This document shows positions 34,749-43,658 of a stretch of 64,000 nt of DNA, piece by piece. Origin of the DNA: Sphingomonas leidyi (GTDB lineage: Bacteria; Pseudomonadota; Alphaproteobacteria; Sphingomonadales; Sphingomonadaceae); contig NZ_JAASQV010000001.1 of NCBI RefSeq assembly GCF_011761945.1, forward strand, positions 62,001 through 126,000, written 5' to 3'. A program made the position numbers and the translations under genes. The first letter of the stretch is position 1. Every line of letters starts with the position of its first letter. The notes under the pieces were generated by a model. The model had not been told where the DNA came from. It ran no database searches and worked only from the letters and a program-made list of their open reading frames with translations.

Positions 34749-35452
34749 GCGGCGTCCCGCGCATTCTTGCGCGCGATCAGCCGCGGCATGTTGCCGAGCG
34801 AGGCGGCGAGCAGGAACGCGGCGGCGAGATGGCCCGCCTGGTGGAGTTCGCCGAGCTCGGCCGGGCCGAGCGCTTCCAGGCGTTCGGCGGCCAGGACCTC
34901 GTGATCGCCGATCGCATAGCGGCGCTCGTCGTCGAGCATCAGCTCGAGCGTGGCCGGCTGGATCAGCCCGAGCGCGTCGAACGCGGCATATGTCGGCCCG
35001 GCATCGGCCATGCCGACATGGATCGCCGCGAGCAGGCGGCCGACATGATCGAGCATGGGCGTCTGGCCGCCATGGGGCAGGAAGAGCGGCTCGCCGTCCG
35101 CGGCGCCGACGCGCGGATCGTCGAGATCGATCTGGATCACCGGCGCGGCGCCGTCCGCGGTCAGCCCGATCAGGAAGGGGCCGCGCTGGAGGCTCAGCGG
35201 AATATGGCCGCTGATCCAGCGATCGCCCTCGAGGAACAGGTTCTCGTCGCGGTCGAGCCCGAGCAGGGCGACGGCCTGGAGGCCCGCATCGGAGTCCCGG
35301 CGGAAGAGGATGGGGAAGTCGCGCTGGGCCTCGGCGAATTCGGTGGGAAGGACGAGCGCCTGGTTGACGGCATGGCCATAGGCGGCACCGTGGCGGAACG
35401 CGACGCGGAGATCCGCATGGGCGACATTGTCGAGCGCGACCGGTCGGGTCAT
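34745..35452 (-). CDS. SapC-family protein
   Basis: A 235-residue protein. LPTEFAEAQRDFPILFRRD, ALLGLDRDENLFL, WISGHIPLSLQRGPFLIGL and LMLDDERRYAIGD are the usual SapC family landmarks. SapC was first described as an S-layer-related protein in Campylobacter, but in alphaproteobacteria it is mostly found after TonB receptor genes, with no proven function. No signal peptide is visible. It is the second gene of the operon, 148 bases after the receptor gene with a hairpin between them, which may lower its expression relative to the receptor. Confidence 0.85.
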   Translation of the reverse strand: MTRPVALDNVAHADLRVAFRHGAAYGHAVNQALVLPTEFAEAQRDFPILFRRDSDAGLQAVALLGLDRDENLFLEGDRWISGHIPLSLQRGPFLIGLTADGAAPVIQIDLDDPRVGAADGEPLFLPHGGQTPMLDHVGRLLAAIHVGMADAGPTYAAFDALGLIQPATLELMLDDERRYAIGDHEVLAAERLEALGPAELGELHQAGHLAAAFLLAASLGNMPRLIARKNARDAA

Positions 35453-35564
35453 TCGAGCGGGGTCCAGTCTGTGGAAGGCCGAGCATGGCGCAAAGCCCGC
35501 CGGGCCTCAATCGGGGCGGGAGAGGGGCATGTGCGGCACGCTTCCGCCATGCCCCCCTCCCTGA

Positions 35565-35588
35565 CCCTCTCCTCCGAAGAGGAGAGGG
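35565..35588. repeat. Perfect intercistronic hairpin between TonB receptor and SapC genes
   Basis: CCCTCTCCTC at 35565-35574 pairs with GAGGAGAGGG at 35579-35588 around a CGAA loop, a 10-base-pair stem. There is no T-run on the minus strand, so it may stabilise the receptor mRNA 3' end or act as a weak attenuator. It resembles other CCCTCTCC-type hairpins in the window. Confidence 0.65.
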
Positions 35589-35600
35589 AGAGAAGCCGGG

Positions 35601-38600
35601 TCAGAACTTGAAGCGCGCGCCGAGCAGGAAGCGCCGGTCGAGCTCCTGCGCGTACCAGAGCTCCTTCTTGTCGCGGGCATAGGTCCGCACCGCCGTCTCG
35701 GTGAGGTTGATGCCCTCCAGCGTGATCGCGATCTGCGGCGTGATCTCGTAGCTGATCGATGCGTCGAGCTGGCCGAAGGGCGCGGTGAACTCGGGATTGC
35801 GCGAGCCCTGGCGGTTGATCCCCGAAAGGAACCGGTCGCGCCAGTTATAGGCCAGGCGGGCCGAGATGCCGTGCTTCTCGTAGATCAGCGTGCCGCTGAT
35901 CGTGTCCGAAAGGCCGAGCAGCGCGAACTGGTCCTCCGCGGGACTGGCCCCCAGGTTGAACCCGACATCGCCGCGCACCAGCGTATAGGCCGCTGCGATG
36001 CCGATGCCGGTCCGACCGAAGAAATACTGGCCGGCAAGCTCGACGCCGTAGATCTCGGCATCCTTGTTGTTGATCGGCTGCGTCACCTGGAACTGGTAGA
36101 GCGGATCGCTGGCGATGCCGTTCAGGTCATAGGTGTTGTTGATCAGCTTGAGATAGTCGTCGTCGAGCTGGCGCGTCGTGGCGTTGTAGTGCGCCGCGAA
36201 CTGCGCGGTGGCGGCGGCGACCGAGCCGGTGGCCTGGATCAGCGCCGACATCACGAACAGGTTGCCGTCGCTGGTATCGGCGCCCAGGCCGCCCAGCGCG
36301 GTCCGCGCCGCGCCCGAACGGCTGCCCGCCGCGCCCGAGCTGGGGTCGCGCAGGCCGAACAGCGTCGAGTTGAACTGGCCGTTGCCGATGAAGTTGCGCA
36401 CGCGCTTGTCGAAGAACGCGACCGACACATAGCTGTCCGGCTTGAAATACCATTCCAGCGACGCGTCGAAATTGTCCGATTCGAGCGCGCGCAGCCGGGC
36501 GTTGCCGGTGGTCGCGCCGGGGATGCCGCCGTTGAAGGTCGGCCGCGGCGGGCCGCCGACGGTGGTCGAGGTGTAGAGGTTGTTGTAGTTCGGCCGGGCG
36601 ATCGTCTTGCTGTACGACAGGCGGCCGATCAGGTTCTTGGCGAACTCCACCTGGAAATCGACCTGGGGCAGCAGGTTGCTGTAGCTGCCGCCGTCGCTGA
36701 CGAACTGCGTCTGGTTCGAGATCGACACGGTGAAGTCGTTGTCCGACACCCAGGCGATCCCGGCCGGAATCGCTTCGAGCGACGTGGTGTGCGACTTGGT
36801 GTGTTCGTAGCGGATGCCGGCGACCAGCCGTGCCGGCGCGCCGCCCAGCTCGCCCTTCCAGGTCAGCTGGCCATAGACCGCCCAGATATCTTCCTTGATC
36901 TGGTTGTCCTGCCTGCCGGTGACGCCCACCGCATTGCCGCGATTGGCATAATAGGGCGAGAGGATCGCATAGAGATCCGAGGCGACGCCGCGAAAGGCGA
37001 GCTGCGATTCCGGATCGCCGCCGGGATCGAACTTGTGGAACTTGCACTCGAGGCAGAAGGCCCGGAGCGCGCCCGGGGCCAGCGCCTGCACGTCGCCCGG
37101 ATTGGTGATGCCCCAGTCGCCCAGCGTCTGCTGGGTGGAGACGAAGGTCTGGCGCATGTCGGTGGTGCGATAATTGCCGCCGAAGTCGAAGCGGCTCTCG
37201 CCGCCCAGGTCCCAGCCAAGGTCCGCGCGCAATTCCTTCACCCGCTGGCGCTGGGTCGAGCGGAAGGTGCGGCCGACCTGCGAGCCTACGTCGTTGACGT
37301 CGAGCGGGCCGCTGGCGCCCAGCGTGATGTCCTGGCGCGGAATGCCGCCCGAATAGTCGACCGAATGGGCGGCGACGACATTGGCGCCCATGCCGACCAG
37401 CGTCGACGAGTTGCCATTGGCATTGTCCGGCGTGCTCGACGAAGTCGAGATATGGCCGTCGAGCTTCAGCGAGAAGTTGCTCGCCAGCTCCCATTCGAGG
37501 TTGAGGCCGTAATCCTCCAGCTTGCCCTTCTGCGCGCGCGACTGGGCCTCGAAACCCTCGTCCTTCTGGCCGTTGATCGTCTCGTGCAGATAGGTGGCGG
37601 TGGCGACCGTGGGATTGCCGTCGAAGGTCACCACGTCGAACGGGCGGCTGAACCAGTTGGACAGGTCCGAACGCGTCTCGCGCTGCTTGTTCTGCGCATA
37701 GAGCGCGTCGGCGGTGATCGTCAGCGCGTCGGTGGGTCTGAACTGCACCACCGCCTGGCCGTTGATGCGCTCGCGCGTGCCCTCGGCATAATGGTAGCGG
37801 CTGTCGTTCGGGATCGCGACCAGCTGGTTCGGGTTCGACGGCGCGTTGTTGACCACGGTGCAGTTCGGCCCCGGCGTCGAAGTGGGGCAGGCGCCGCCCG
37901 AACGGGCGAACCCGCCGGTCAGGAAGGTGTCGTAGGTGACGATGTTCCAGTCGTTCGACGTCGCGGCGATCGAAGTGTAGTTGCGCTTCTGGTAGCTGCC
38001 GAACAGCATGACGCCGAAGCGCTGGTCGGGGTCGCTCCAGCTGAGCACGCCGGAGAATTCGGGCGTCACCTTCGATCCGCAATCGAGGCAGTCGTTGACG
38101 CTGGTGTCGTAGACCGCCTTGGCGCCGATGCTGCCGTCCAGCCCGCTCTTGCGCTCGTCGAGCGGGCGGCGCGAGACGATGTTGATCGTGGCGCCGATGC
38201 CGCCCGAGGGGACGGCCGCGCGACCTGTCTTGTAGACTTCCAGCGTGCGCACGCCTTCGGTGGCGAGGTTGGAGAAGTCGAACGAGCGGCTGGTGCCCTG
38301 CGCGCCATCGGCATTCTGGTCGCCGCCGACCACCGATACGGTCGAAGTGGCGAGCTGGCGGCCGTTCAGCGTGACCATGTTGTAGGTCGGGCCGAAGCCG
38401 CGCACGGTGACCTGCGAGCCTTCGCCGTTGGTGCGGTTGATCGACACGCCCGGGATGCGCTGCAGCGATTCCGCCAGGTTGGTGTCGGGAAACTTGCCGA
38501 TGTCCTCTGCCGAGATCGCGTCGACGATGCCCGGCGCCTCGCGCTTGATCGCGATCGCGCGCTCAAGGCTGGCACGGATACCGGTAACAACGATTTCCTG

Positions 38601-38747
38601 GCCGTCTCCCTGGCCGCGCTCCGTCGCCTGTGAATTGACAGCGTTGTCGGCTTGCGCACGGGCAAGGCCGGGCATGGCAAGTCCGGCGGCGACGGCGAAT
38701 ATGGAAACGGAATGCGCAAGTATAGGCATGCGCCTTTGACTAGTCAT
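35601..38747 (-). CDS. TonB-dependent outer-membrane receptor, carbohydrate-type
   Basis: A 1048-residue receptor. A signal peptide ends at ARAQA. The plug begins with the TonB-box-like EIVVTGIRASLERAIAIKR and has DIGKFPDTNLAESLQRIPGVS, VRGFGPTYNMVTLNGRQL and GGIGATINIVSRRPLD. The large barrel ends RRFLLGARFKF with a C-terminal Phe. There is no STN domain. The plug sequence matches the sphingomonad/xanthomonad receptors that import oligosaccharides. AGGAGGGG lies just before the start. A LacI-type operator pair upstream and the SapC/cupin/halogenase genes downstream support a sugar-controlled operon. The exact substrate is unknown. CLDCGS near residue 218 suggests a disulfide loop. Confidence 0.9.
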   Translation of the reverse strand: MTSQRRMPILAHSVSIFAVAAGLAMPGLARAQADNAVNSQATERGQGDGQEIVVTGIRASLERAIAIKREAPGIVDAISAEDIGKFPDTNLAESLQRIPGVSINRTNGEGSQVTVRGFGPTYNMVTLNGRQLATSTVSVVGGDQNADGAQGTSRSFDFSNLATEGVRTLEVYKTGRAAVPSGGIGATINIVSRRPLDERKSGLDGSIGAKAVYDTSVNDCLDCGSKVTPEFSGVLSWSDPDQRFGVMLFGSYQKRNYTSIAATSNDWNIVTYDTFLTGGFARSGGACPTSTPGPNCTVVNNAPSNPNQLVAIPNDSRYHYAEGTRERINGQAVVQFRPTDALTITADALYAQNKQRETRSDLSNWFSRPFDVVTFDGNPTVATATYLHETINGQKDEGFEAQSRAQKGKLEDYGLNLEWELASNFSLKLDGHISTSSSTPDNANGNSSTLVGMGANVVAAHSVDYSGGIPRQDITLGASGPLDVNDVGSQVGRTFRSTQRQRVKELRADLGWDLGGESRFDFGGNYRTTDMRQTFVSTQQTLGDWGITNPGDVQALAPGALRAFCLECKFHKFDPGGDPESQLAFRGVASDLYAILSPYYANRGNAVGVTGRQDNQIKEDIWAVYGQLTWKGELGGAPARLVAGIRYEHTKSHTTSLEAIPAGIAWVSDNDFTVSISNQTQFVSDGGSYSNLLPQVDFQVEFAKNLIGRLSYSKTIARPNYNNLYTSTTVGGPPRPTFNGGIPGATTGNARLRALESDNFDASLEWYFKPDSYVSVAFFDKRVRNFIGNGQFNSTLFGLRDPSSGAAGSRSGAARTALGGLGADTSDGNLFVMSALIQATGSVAAATAQFAAHYNATTRQLDDDYLKLINNTYDLNGIASDPLYQFQVTQPINNKDAEIYGVELAGQYFFGRTGIGIAAAYTLVRGDVGFNLGASPAEDQFALLGLSDTISGTLIYEKHGISARLAYNWRDRFLSGINRQGSRNPEFTAPFGQLDASISYEITPQIAITLEGINLTETAVRTYARDKKELWYAQELDRRFLLGARFKF

Positions 38748-38820
38748 AACCCCTCCTTCAGCGCGCCCTGTGCCGGACGCGACTTTCTATTTATTTAGGG
38801 CGAGCGAAATGCCTCCCTGA

Positions 38821-38884
38821 TGTTATCGCTATCATCGAGAGGCTGTCTGTCAATCATGCCGAAATGATTGGAACCGCTTCCAAT
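38821..38884. promoter_or_regulatory. LacI-family-type operators upstream of the TonB receptor operon
   Basis: ATTGGAA-CCGC-TTCCAAT at 38867-38884 is a perfect 7-base inverted repeat with a central CG. TGTTATCGCTATCA at 38821-38834 is a near-palindrome with the CG-centred LacI-family layout. Both sit 74-137 bases upstream of the receptor start at 38747. The 338-base gap to MsrB shows no gene. No LacI-type regulator gene is in the window. Confidence 0.55.
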
Positions 38885-39085
38885 TACGGATTGATGCAAA
38901 CTGTTGCATTACTGCGACAGAATGTGGCGCGGCACTGGGTCGCGGCAGCCGGCAAGTTGCGGGTTATTGGGGTTTTCAATCCGGATCGGTGCAAATGCGA
39001 ATCGAGCCGGCTGCAATCCGACCGCCACCCCGGCTCGGGGCCGGGGCGACGGCGGGGCGCGGGCCCCTGCAGCTTGCCGCCGGGA

Positions 39086-39529
39086 TCAGGCGGGGTCCTG
39101 GACCTCGTCGAGCCAGGCGCCATAGCCCTGGGCTTCCATCTCCGCGCGCGGCACGAAGCGCAGCGAGGCCGAGTTGATGCAATAGCGCAGGCCGCCGCGA
39201 TCGCGCGGGCCGTCGTCGAACACATGGCCGAGATGGCTGTCGCCCTGGGCGGAGCGCACTTCGGTGCGGATCATGCCATGGCTGGTGTCGCGCCGCTCGG
39301 CCACGTTCGCGATCGGCCGGGTGAAGCTCGGCCAGCCGCAACCGGATTCATATTTGTCGCTCGAGGCGAACAGCGGCTCGCCCGAGACGATGTCGACATA
39401 GATGCCGGGCGCCTTGTTGTGCAGCAGGGCGCCGGTGCCGGGGCGTTCGGTGCCGTTCTGCTGGGTCACGCGATATTGCTCGGGCGAGAGTGCGGCGACG
39501 GCTTCGTCGGTCTTGCGATAGTCGGTCAT
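39086..39529 (-). CDS. msrB: Peptide methionine-R-sulfoxide reductase, zinc-less type
   Basis: A 147-residue MsrB, which reduces methionine-R-sulfoxide in damaged proteins. [43 protein letters not shown] and the catalytic [11 protein letters not shown] are standard. The two CxxC zinc pairs of the E. coli enzyme are missing: the first site reads DIVS and the second SAQG. It therefore belongs to the zinc-free class. Cys in SGCGWPSF may be the resolving residue. ATG at 39529 is chosen because of a GGAGA six bases upstream; an ATG four codons earlier is less likely. It overlaps nothing and reads away from the small gene at 39566. Confidence 0.92.
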   Translation of the reverse strand: MTDYRKTDEAVAALSPEQYRVTQQNGTERPGTGALLHNKAPGIYVDIVSGEPLFASSDKYESGCGWPSFTRPIANVAERRDTSHGMIRTEVRSAQGDSHLGHVFDDGPRDRGGLRYCINSASLRFVPRAEMEAQGYGAWLDEVQDPA

Positions 39530-39565
39530 GCAAATCTCCATTCGCCGCGATATGTGGGGATCGGC

Positions 39566-39820
39566 ATGGCAAAGAAGAAGCGTATCCTCACCGCGACCAT
39601 GGCCGATGGCTATGTGAAGACGATCGGGCCGACCGCGGTGCCCTTCACCCATTATTGGCGGATCGTCGCGCATCTCGGCGGCGGCCGGACCGAAGTGTTC
39701 TGGGGGCACGCCAAGTCGCTCAAGGAAGCGACGGGCAAGCGGGCCGCGCTCGCCGAGGCGGCGAAGCAGCGCGGCTGGGAACGCTATGACTTCGAAGTGG
39801 TCGCGCTGGTCGAATCCTGA
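39566..39820 (+). CDS. Small conserved-looking hypothetical protein
   Basis: An 84-residue basic protein (starts [20 protein letters not shown]) with a GGGGA ribosome-binding site. [20 protein letters not shown] and the regular secondary structure pattern look protein-like, but I do not recognise a family. It is divergent from msrB, with starts 37 bases apart, and its last 37 bases overlap the end of the opposite-strand CoA-transferase gene. No function is proposed. Confidence 0.55.
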   Translation: MAKKKRILTATMADGYVKTIGPTAVPFTHYWRIVAHLGGGRTEVFWGHAKSLKEATGKRAALAEAAKQRGWERYDFEVVALVES

Positions 39821-40827
39821 GGCGCCGAGAAGCGCGGGGCAGGGGCCGGCTGGACCACGCCCGCGCGCTCGATAAAGGCGCCGCGCGCGACATTGTGCGG
39901 ATGGCCGGGCGCTTCCGCCATCGAGAGCACCGGGGCGAAGCAGGCATCGGTGCCTTCGAGCAGCGCACACCATGCGTCGCGCGTCCGGGTGCGGAAGATC
40001 GCGGCGAGCTTGTCCTTCAGCATCGGCCACGCGGCGGGGTTCATCTGCGCGTCGAAGTCGGGATCGTCGGCCAGGCCCGTCGCGGCGCGCAGCCGGGCAT
40101 AGAATTGCGGCTCGATCGCGCCGATCGCGACATATTTGCCGTCGGCCGTCTCGTAGCTGTCGTAGAAATGCGCGCCGCCGTCGAGGATGTTGACGCCGCG
40201 CGCGTCGCGCCAGCCGAACGTCTCGCGAAAGCCCCAGACCATGGACATCAGCAGCGCCGCGCCTTCGCTCATTGCGCAGTCGATCACCGTGCCGCGTCCG
40301 CCGGTCCTGGCCTGGAGCAGCCCCGCCGCCACGGCGAAGGCGAGCAGCATGCCGCCGCCGCCGAAATCGCCGACCGCGTTCACCGGCGGCGTCGGCTTGT
40401 CGCCCGCGCGGCCAAAGGCGTGGAGCGCGCCGGCGAGCGCGATATAGTTGATGTCGTGTCCGGCGGCCCCGGCGAGCGGGCCGGTCTGCCCCCAGCCGGT
40501 CATCCGGCCATAGACGAGGCGCGGATTGAGGGCGTGGAGCTCGGCCGGCCCGAGCCGGAGCCGCTCCATCACGCCGGGGCGGAAGCCCTCGATCAGCCCG
40601 TCCGCGGCCGCCGCCAGCGCGCGGACATGGGCGACGCCGCCCGATGACTTGAGATCGGCCTCCACCGGCACCCGCCCGCGCAGCAGCGGGTCGCGCGGAT
40701 CGGGCGCGGCGCCCGGCCGATGGACGTACAGCACTTCGGCGCCGTGATCGGCCAGCATCATCCCGCAAAAGGGCGTGGGGCCGATCGCGGCGAGCTCGAC
40801 GATCCGGATGCCGGTGAGCGGCTGCAT
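39784..40827 (-). CDS. Alpha-methylacyl-CoA racemase-like CoA-transferase family III protein
   Basis: A 347-residue member of the CaiB/BaiF family. [20 protein letters not shown] at the N-terminus is the AMACR form. [12 protein letters not shown] contains the His and [15 protein letters not shown] the Asp that carry out proton exchange in alpha-methylacyl-CoA racemases, so racemisation of 2-methylacyl-CoA esters is more likely than CoA transfer. It lies in an acyl-CoA operon with an SDR and a thiolase, in the order thiolase, SDR, racemase. The spacer to the SDR gene holds a hairpin. The start has GGAAACGGA before ATG. Probable role: branched-chain or isoprenoid acid breakdown. Confidence 0.87.
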   Translation of the reverse strand: MQPLTGIRIVELAAIGPTPFCGMMLADHGAEVLYVHRPGAAPDPRDPLLRGRVPVEADLKSSGGVAHVRALAAAADGLIEGFRPGVMERLRLGPAELHALNPRLVYGRMTGWGQTGPLAGAAGHDINYIALAGALHAFGRAGDKPTPPVNAVGDFGGGGMLLAFAVAAGLLQARTGGRGTVIDCAMSEGAALLMSMVWGFRETFGWRDARGVNILDGGAHFYDSYETADGKYVAIGAIEPQFYARLRAATGLADDPDFDAQMNPAAWPMLKDKLAAIFRTRTRDAWCALLEGTDACFAPVLSMAEAPGHPHNVARGAFIERAGVVQPAPAPRFSAPQDSTSATTSKS

Positions 40828-40840
40828 TCCGTTTCCTTTG

Positions 40841-40864
40841 CTCCCCTCCTTTCCGGGGAGGGGG
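40841..40864. repeat. Hairpin between SDR and AMACR-like genes
   Basis: CCCCTCC at 40843-40849 pairs with GGAGGGG at 40857-40863, and CTCCCC/GGGGAG can form an alternative stem. No T-run follows on the minus strand. It belongs to the same style of C/G-rich intergenic hairpins seen at 35565 and 61656. Confidence 0.5.
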
Positions 40865-40877
40865 ATGGCGGCCCCGC

Positions 40878-41660
40878 TCAGCGCGGCGCCATGCGGATGC
40901 CGCCGTCGAGGCGGACGTCCTCGCCGTTGAAATAGCCGGTCTCGATCATGCAGAGCGCGAGCCGGGCATATTCCTCCGGCCGGCCGAGCCGCTTGGGGAA
41001 GGGGACCGAGGCGGCCAGCGCTTCCTTCACGTTCGGCGGCGCGGCGGCGAGCAGCGGCGTGTCGAAGATGCCGGGCAGGATCGTGTTCACCCGGATGCCC
41101 TCGCCCATCAGGTCGCGCGCGATCGGCAGCGTCATGCCGACCACGCCGCCCTTCGACGCGGAATAGGCCGCCTGGCCGATCTGCCCGTCCTCGGCCGCGA
41201 CGCTGGCGGTGTTGACGATCGCGCCGCGCTCGCCATCCTCCAGCGGATCGAGCGTCAGCATCCCCGCCGCCGATTTGGCGATGCAGCGGAAGGTGCCGAC
41301 CAGGTTGATCTGGATCACCCAGTTGAACGCCTCGAGCGGGAAGTGGCGGATCGTGCCGTCCTCCTTCGATCGGCTCGCGGTCTTCACGGCGTTGCCGGTG
41401 CCGGCGCAATTGACCAGGATCCGCTCCTGGCCGTGCGCGGCGCGCGCCCGGGCGAAGCCGGCGTCGACGCTTTCGTCCGACGTCACGTTCACTTCGCAGA
41501 ACAGGCCGCCGATCTCGGCCGCGACCGCTTCGCCCTTCTCCTTCTGCAGGTCGAAGATCGCCACCTTCACGCCCCGCGCCGCGAGTGCCCGCGCGGTGGC
41601 CGCGCCAAGGCCCGAGGCGCCGCCGGTGACCACGGCCGCGATGCTGTCGTCGAGCTTCAT
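40878..41660 (-). CDS. Short-chain dehydrogenase, 3-hydroxyacyl-CoA dehydrogenase type
   Basis: A 260-residue classical SDR. The NAD-binding TGGASGLG is near residue 12, Asp in [11 protein letters not shown] selects NAD, NCAG is in the middle, and the catalytic Ser/Tyr/Lys lie in [20 protein letters not shown] followed by K. The sequence is close to HSD10-type (type II) 3-hydroxyacyl-CoA dehydrogenases ([13 protein letters not shown] and the C-terminal [10 protein letters not shown]). It oxidises 3-hydroxyacyl-CoA in beta-oxidation. It lies 17 bases after the thiolase stop, with GGAGGGAAGG before ATG, so both are co-expressed. Confidence 0.9.
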   Translation of the reverse strand: MKLDDSIAAVVTGGASGLGAATARALAARGVKVAIFDLQKEKGEAVAAEIGGLFCEVNVTSDESVDAGFARARAAHGQERILVNCAGTGNAVKTASRSKEDGTIRHFPLEAFNWVIQINLVGTFRCIAKSAAGMLTLDPLEDGERGAIVNTASVAAEDGQIGQAAYSASKGGVVGMTLPIARDLMGEGIRVNTILPGIFDTPLLAAAPPNVKEALAASVPFPKRLGRPEEYARLALCMIETGYFNGEDVRLDGGIRMAPR

Positions 41661-41677
41661 CCTTCCCTCCTCCTTGC

Positions 41678-42853
41678 TCAGAGCCGCTCGACGATGGTGA
41701 CGTTGGCGATGCCGCCGCCCTCGCACATCGTCTGCAGGCCGTAGCGCTTGCCCCGTTTGCGGAGCGCATGGACCAGCGTCGCCATCAGCTTGGTGCCCGA
41801 GGCGCCGAGCGGATGGCCCAGCGCGATCGCACCGCCATTGACGTTGAGCCGCGCGGGATCGGCGCCGGTGTGCCGCAGCCAGGCGAGCGGCACCGAGGCG
41901 AAGGCCTCGTTCACTTCGAACAGGTCGATCTCGTCGATGGTCATGCCCGCGCGGCGCAGCGCCCGGTCGGTGGCGAACAGCGGCTCCTCGAGCATGATCA
42001 CCGGGTCGCCCGCAGTGACGGTGAGGTGGTGGATGCGCGCGAGCGGAGTCAGGCCGTGCGCCTTCAGCGCGGCTTCCGAGACGATCAGCGCCGCGCTGGC
42101 CCCGTCGCAGATCTGGCTGGCATTGGCCGCGCTGATCACGCCGTCCTCGGCGAGGAGCTTGACCGATCCGATGCTCTCGGCGGTAGCATCGAAGCGGATG
42201 CCCTCGTCGCGGACATGGATCGCCGGCCCTTCCGGCGTGTCGATCGTCAGCGGCACGATCTCGGCGTCGAAATCGCCGCGCTCGGTTGCGGCGGCGGCGC
42301 GGCGATGGCTTTCCAGCGCATAGGCGTCGAGCGCGGCGCGGCCGAGGCCGTGCTTGCGCGCCACCAGCTCGGCGCCCAGGAACTGGCTGAACTGCACGCC
42401 CGGATAGCGGGCCTCCTGGCGCGGCGACTTGGGCCCGCCCAGCCCGGCCTGGGCGAAGAGTGCGACGGTCGATCCCATCGGCACGCGCGTCATGCTCTCC
42501 ACGCCCGCGGCGATCACCACGTCCTGGGTGCCGGAGAGCACGGCCTGGGCCGCGAACTGGATCGCCTGTTGCGAGCTGCCGCACTGGCGGTCGATCGTCA
42601 CCGCCGGCACGCTTTCGGGCAGGCTCGAGGCGAGCACGGCGCCCCGGCCCACCTGGAAGCCCTGTTCGCCGCCCTGGCCGACACAGCCCATGATCACGTC
42701 GTCGATCGCGGCGGGATCGATGCCGCTGCGCGCGACGATCGCGTCGAGGGTCGCCGCCGCCATGTCCACGGGGTGCCACCCGGCGAGCCTGCCGCCGCGC
42801 CGCCCCCCGGCGGTTCGCACGGCATCGACGATATAGGCGGTGGCTGCTCCCAT
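41678..42853 (-). CDS. Acetyl-CoA C-acyltransferase (thiolase)
   Basis: A 391-residue thiolase. The nucleophile Cys is in DRQCGSSQQAIQFA, the His in GGAIALGHPLGASGTK and the second Cys in MCEGGGIANVTIVE, which completes the triad. It is probably degradative (beta-oxidation) because it sits with an SDR of 3-hydroxyacyl-CoA type and an AMACR-like protein. The ATG at 42853 (MGAATAYIVDAVRT) has AGGAGCAGGAAC before it; codons further upstream are not thiolase-like. It is the first gene of the three. The 305-base spacer to 43159 contains a small CGGCG/CGCCG hairpin at 42891-42904 and no gene. Confidence 0.92.
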   Translation of the reverse strand: MGAATAYIVDAVRTAGGRRGGRLAGWHPVDMAAATLDAIVARSGIDPAAIDDVIMGCVGQGGEQGFQVGRGAVLASSLPESVPAVTIDRQCGSSQQAIQFAAQAVLSGTQDVVIAAGVESMTRVPMGSTVALFAQAGLGGPKSPRQEARYPGVQFSQFLGAELVARKHGLGRAALDAYALESHRRAAAATERGDFDAEIVPLTIDTPEGPAIHVRDEGIRFDATAESIGSVKLLAEDGVISAANASQICDGASAALIVSEAALKAHGLTPLARIHHLTVTAGDPVIMLEEPLFATDRALRRAGMTIDEIDLFEVNEAFASVPLAWLRHTGADPARLNVNGGAIALGHPLGASGTKLMATLVHALRKRGKRYGLQTMCEGGGIANVTIVERL

Positions 42854-43158
42854 GTTCCTGCTCCTGCTTCCGTTCGTTCTTTTTTCGAATCGGCGGTATC
42901 GCCGGAGCGTAGCGCGATATGCGGGCGTAGCGCAGCGCGATCGACGGGCCCCTGGGCCGGCTTCGCAAATATGCCGGCCATCGCCGTGATTCCGCGGAGA
43001 TTTCGCGGAAAGAGCCTTAACGCCCGATTGGGCGGATTTCTGCAAAATGATGGAAAGACGCAATCGCCACAAGGGCGACACGGATGCGCAACCAATTGTC
43101 ATCCGCGCGTGATAATCCAACTCGGGCGGCGTCGATCCGCCCGGCAATGCGAGGTGCG

Positions 43159-43530
43159 ATGGCCCGGATAATCCATGTCGAGGCCGACGAGCGGGTCGGG
43201 GCCATGGTGCGGCGGGTGCTGGGCGAGGCGGGGCACATGGTGGAGGTGATCGATCACGGCATACTCGCCTTCGACACGATCGCCTTCAGAAAGCCGGACC
43301 TGGTGATCCTCGATCACTCGCTGCCTGGCGCGCAGGGGCTCGACATATTGCGGGCGCTGCGGCGGCTGCCGGCGCTGGGCCGCACGCCGATCCTGATGCT
43401 GGCGGCACGGAGCGGCGCGGGAGCCGAGGCAATGGACGCAGGCGCCAGCGACCATCTGGTGAAGCCGTTCACGCCCGAGCTGCTGGCGCGGCGCGTGCAG
43501 GCCATGCTGCACGGCGACGTGCGCGCCTAG
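43159..43530 (+). CDS. Single-domain response regulator
   Basis: A 123-residue receiver domain without output domain. The phospho-acceptor Asp is in DLVILDHSLPGAQG, the Thr/Ala position is in ILMLAARS and the Lys is in DHLVKPF; the N-terminal acidic pair is VEADE. Such stand-alone receivers act by protein contact or as phosphate sinks. No histidine kinase gene is nearby. ATG at 43159 is chosen because GAGG precedes it and the domain begins there; an ATG at 43147 is possible. It reads divergently from the thiolase gene and a hairpin follows its stop. Confidence 0.85.
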   Translation: MARIIHVEADERVGAMVRRVLGEAGHMVEVIDHGILAFDTIAFRKPDLVILDHSLPGAQGLDILRALRRLPALGRTPILMLAARSGAGAEAMDAGASDHLVKPFTPELLARRVQAMLHGDVRA

Positions 43531-43562
43531 GGTTAGATCTCGATCAAGACCTTGATTTCTTT

Positions 43563-43590
43563 CGTCATCCCCGCGGAGGCGGGGATGACG
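43563..43590. repeat. Perfect 12-base-pair hairpin after the response regulator gene
   Basis: CGTCATCCCCGC at 43563-43574 pairs with GCGGGGATGACG at 43579-43590 around a GGAG loop. This CGTCATCCCCGC palindrome is a common scattered element in alphaproteobacterial genomes, so it may be both a repeat and a terminator for the gene ending at 43530. Confidence 0.65.
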
Positions 43591-43658
43591 GGGTTCGTTG
43601 CATGAGTCGTGACCCTAGGTTGGGACTCCAATTCTCGGGATGGCCGAGAAGATGGGTT

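Noticed and set aside
35871-38633. 920-codon plus-strand open frame
   Set aside because: Antisense of the TonB receptor gene, whose signal peptide, plug and C-terminal Phe are all in place.
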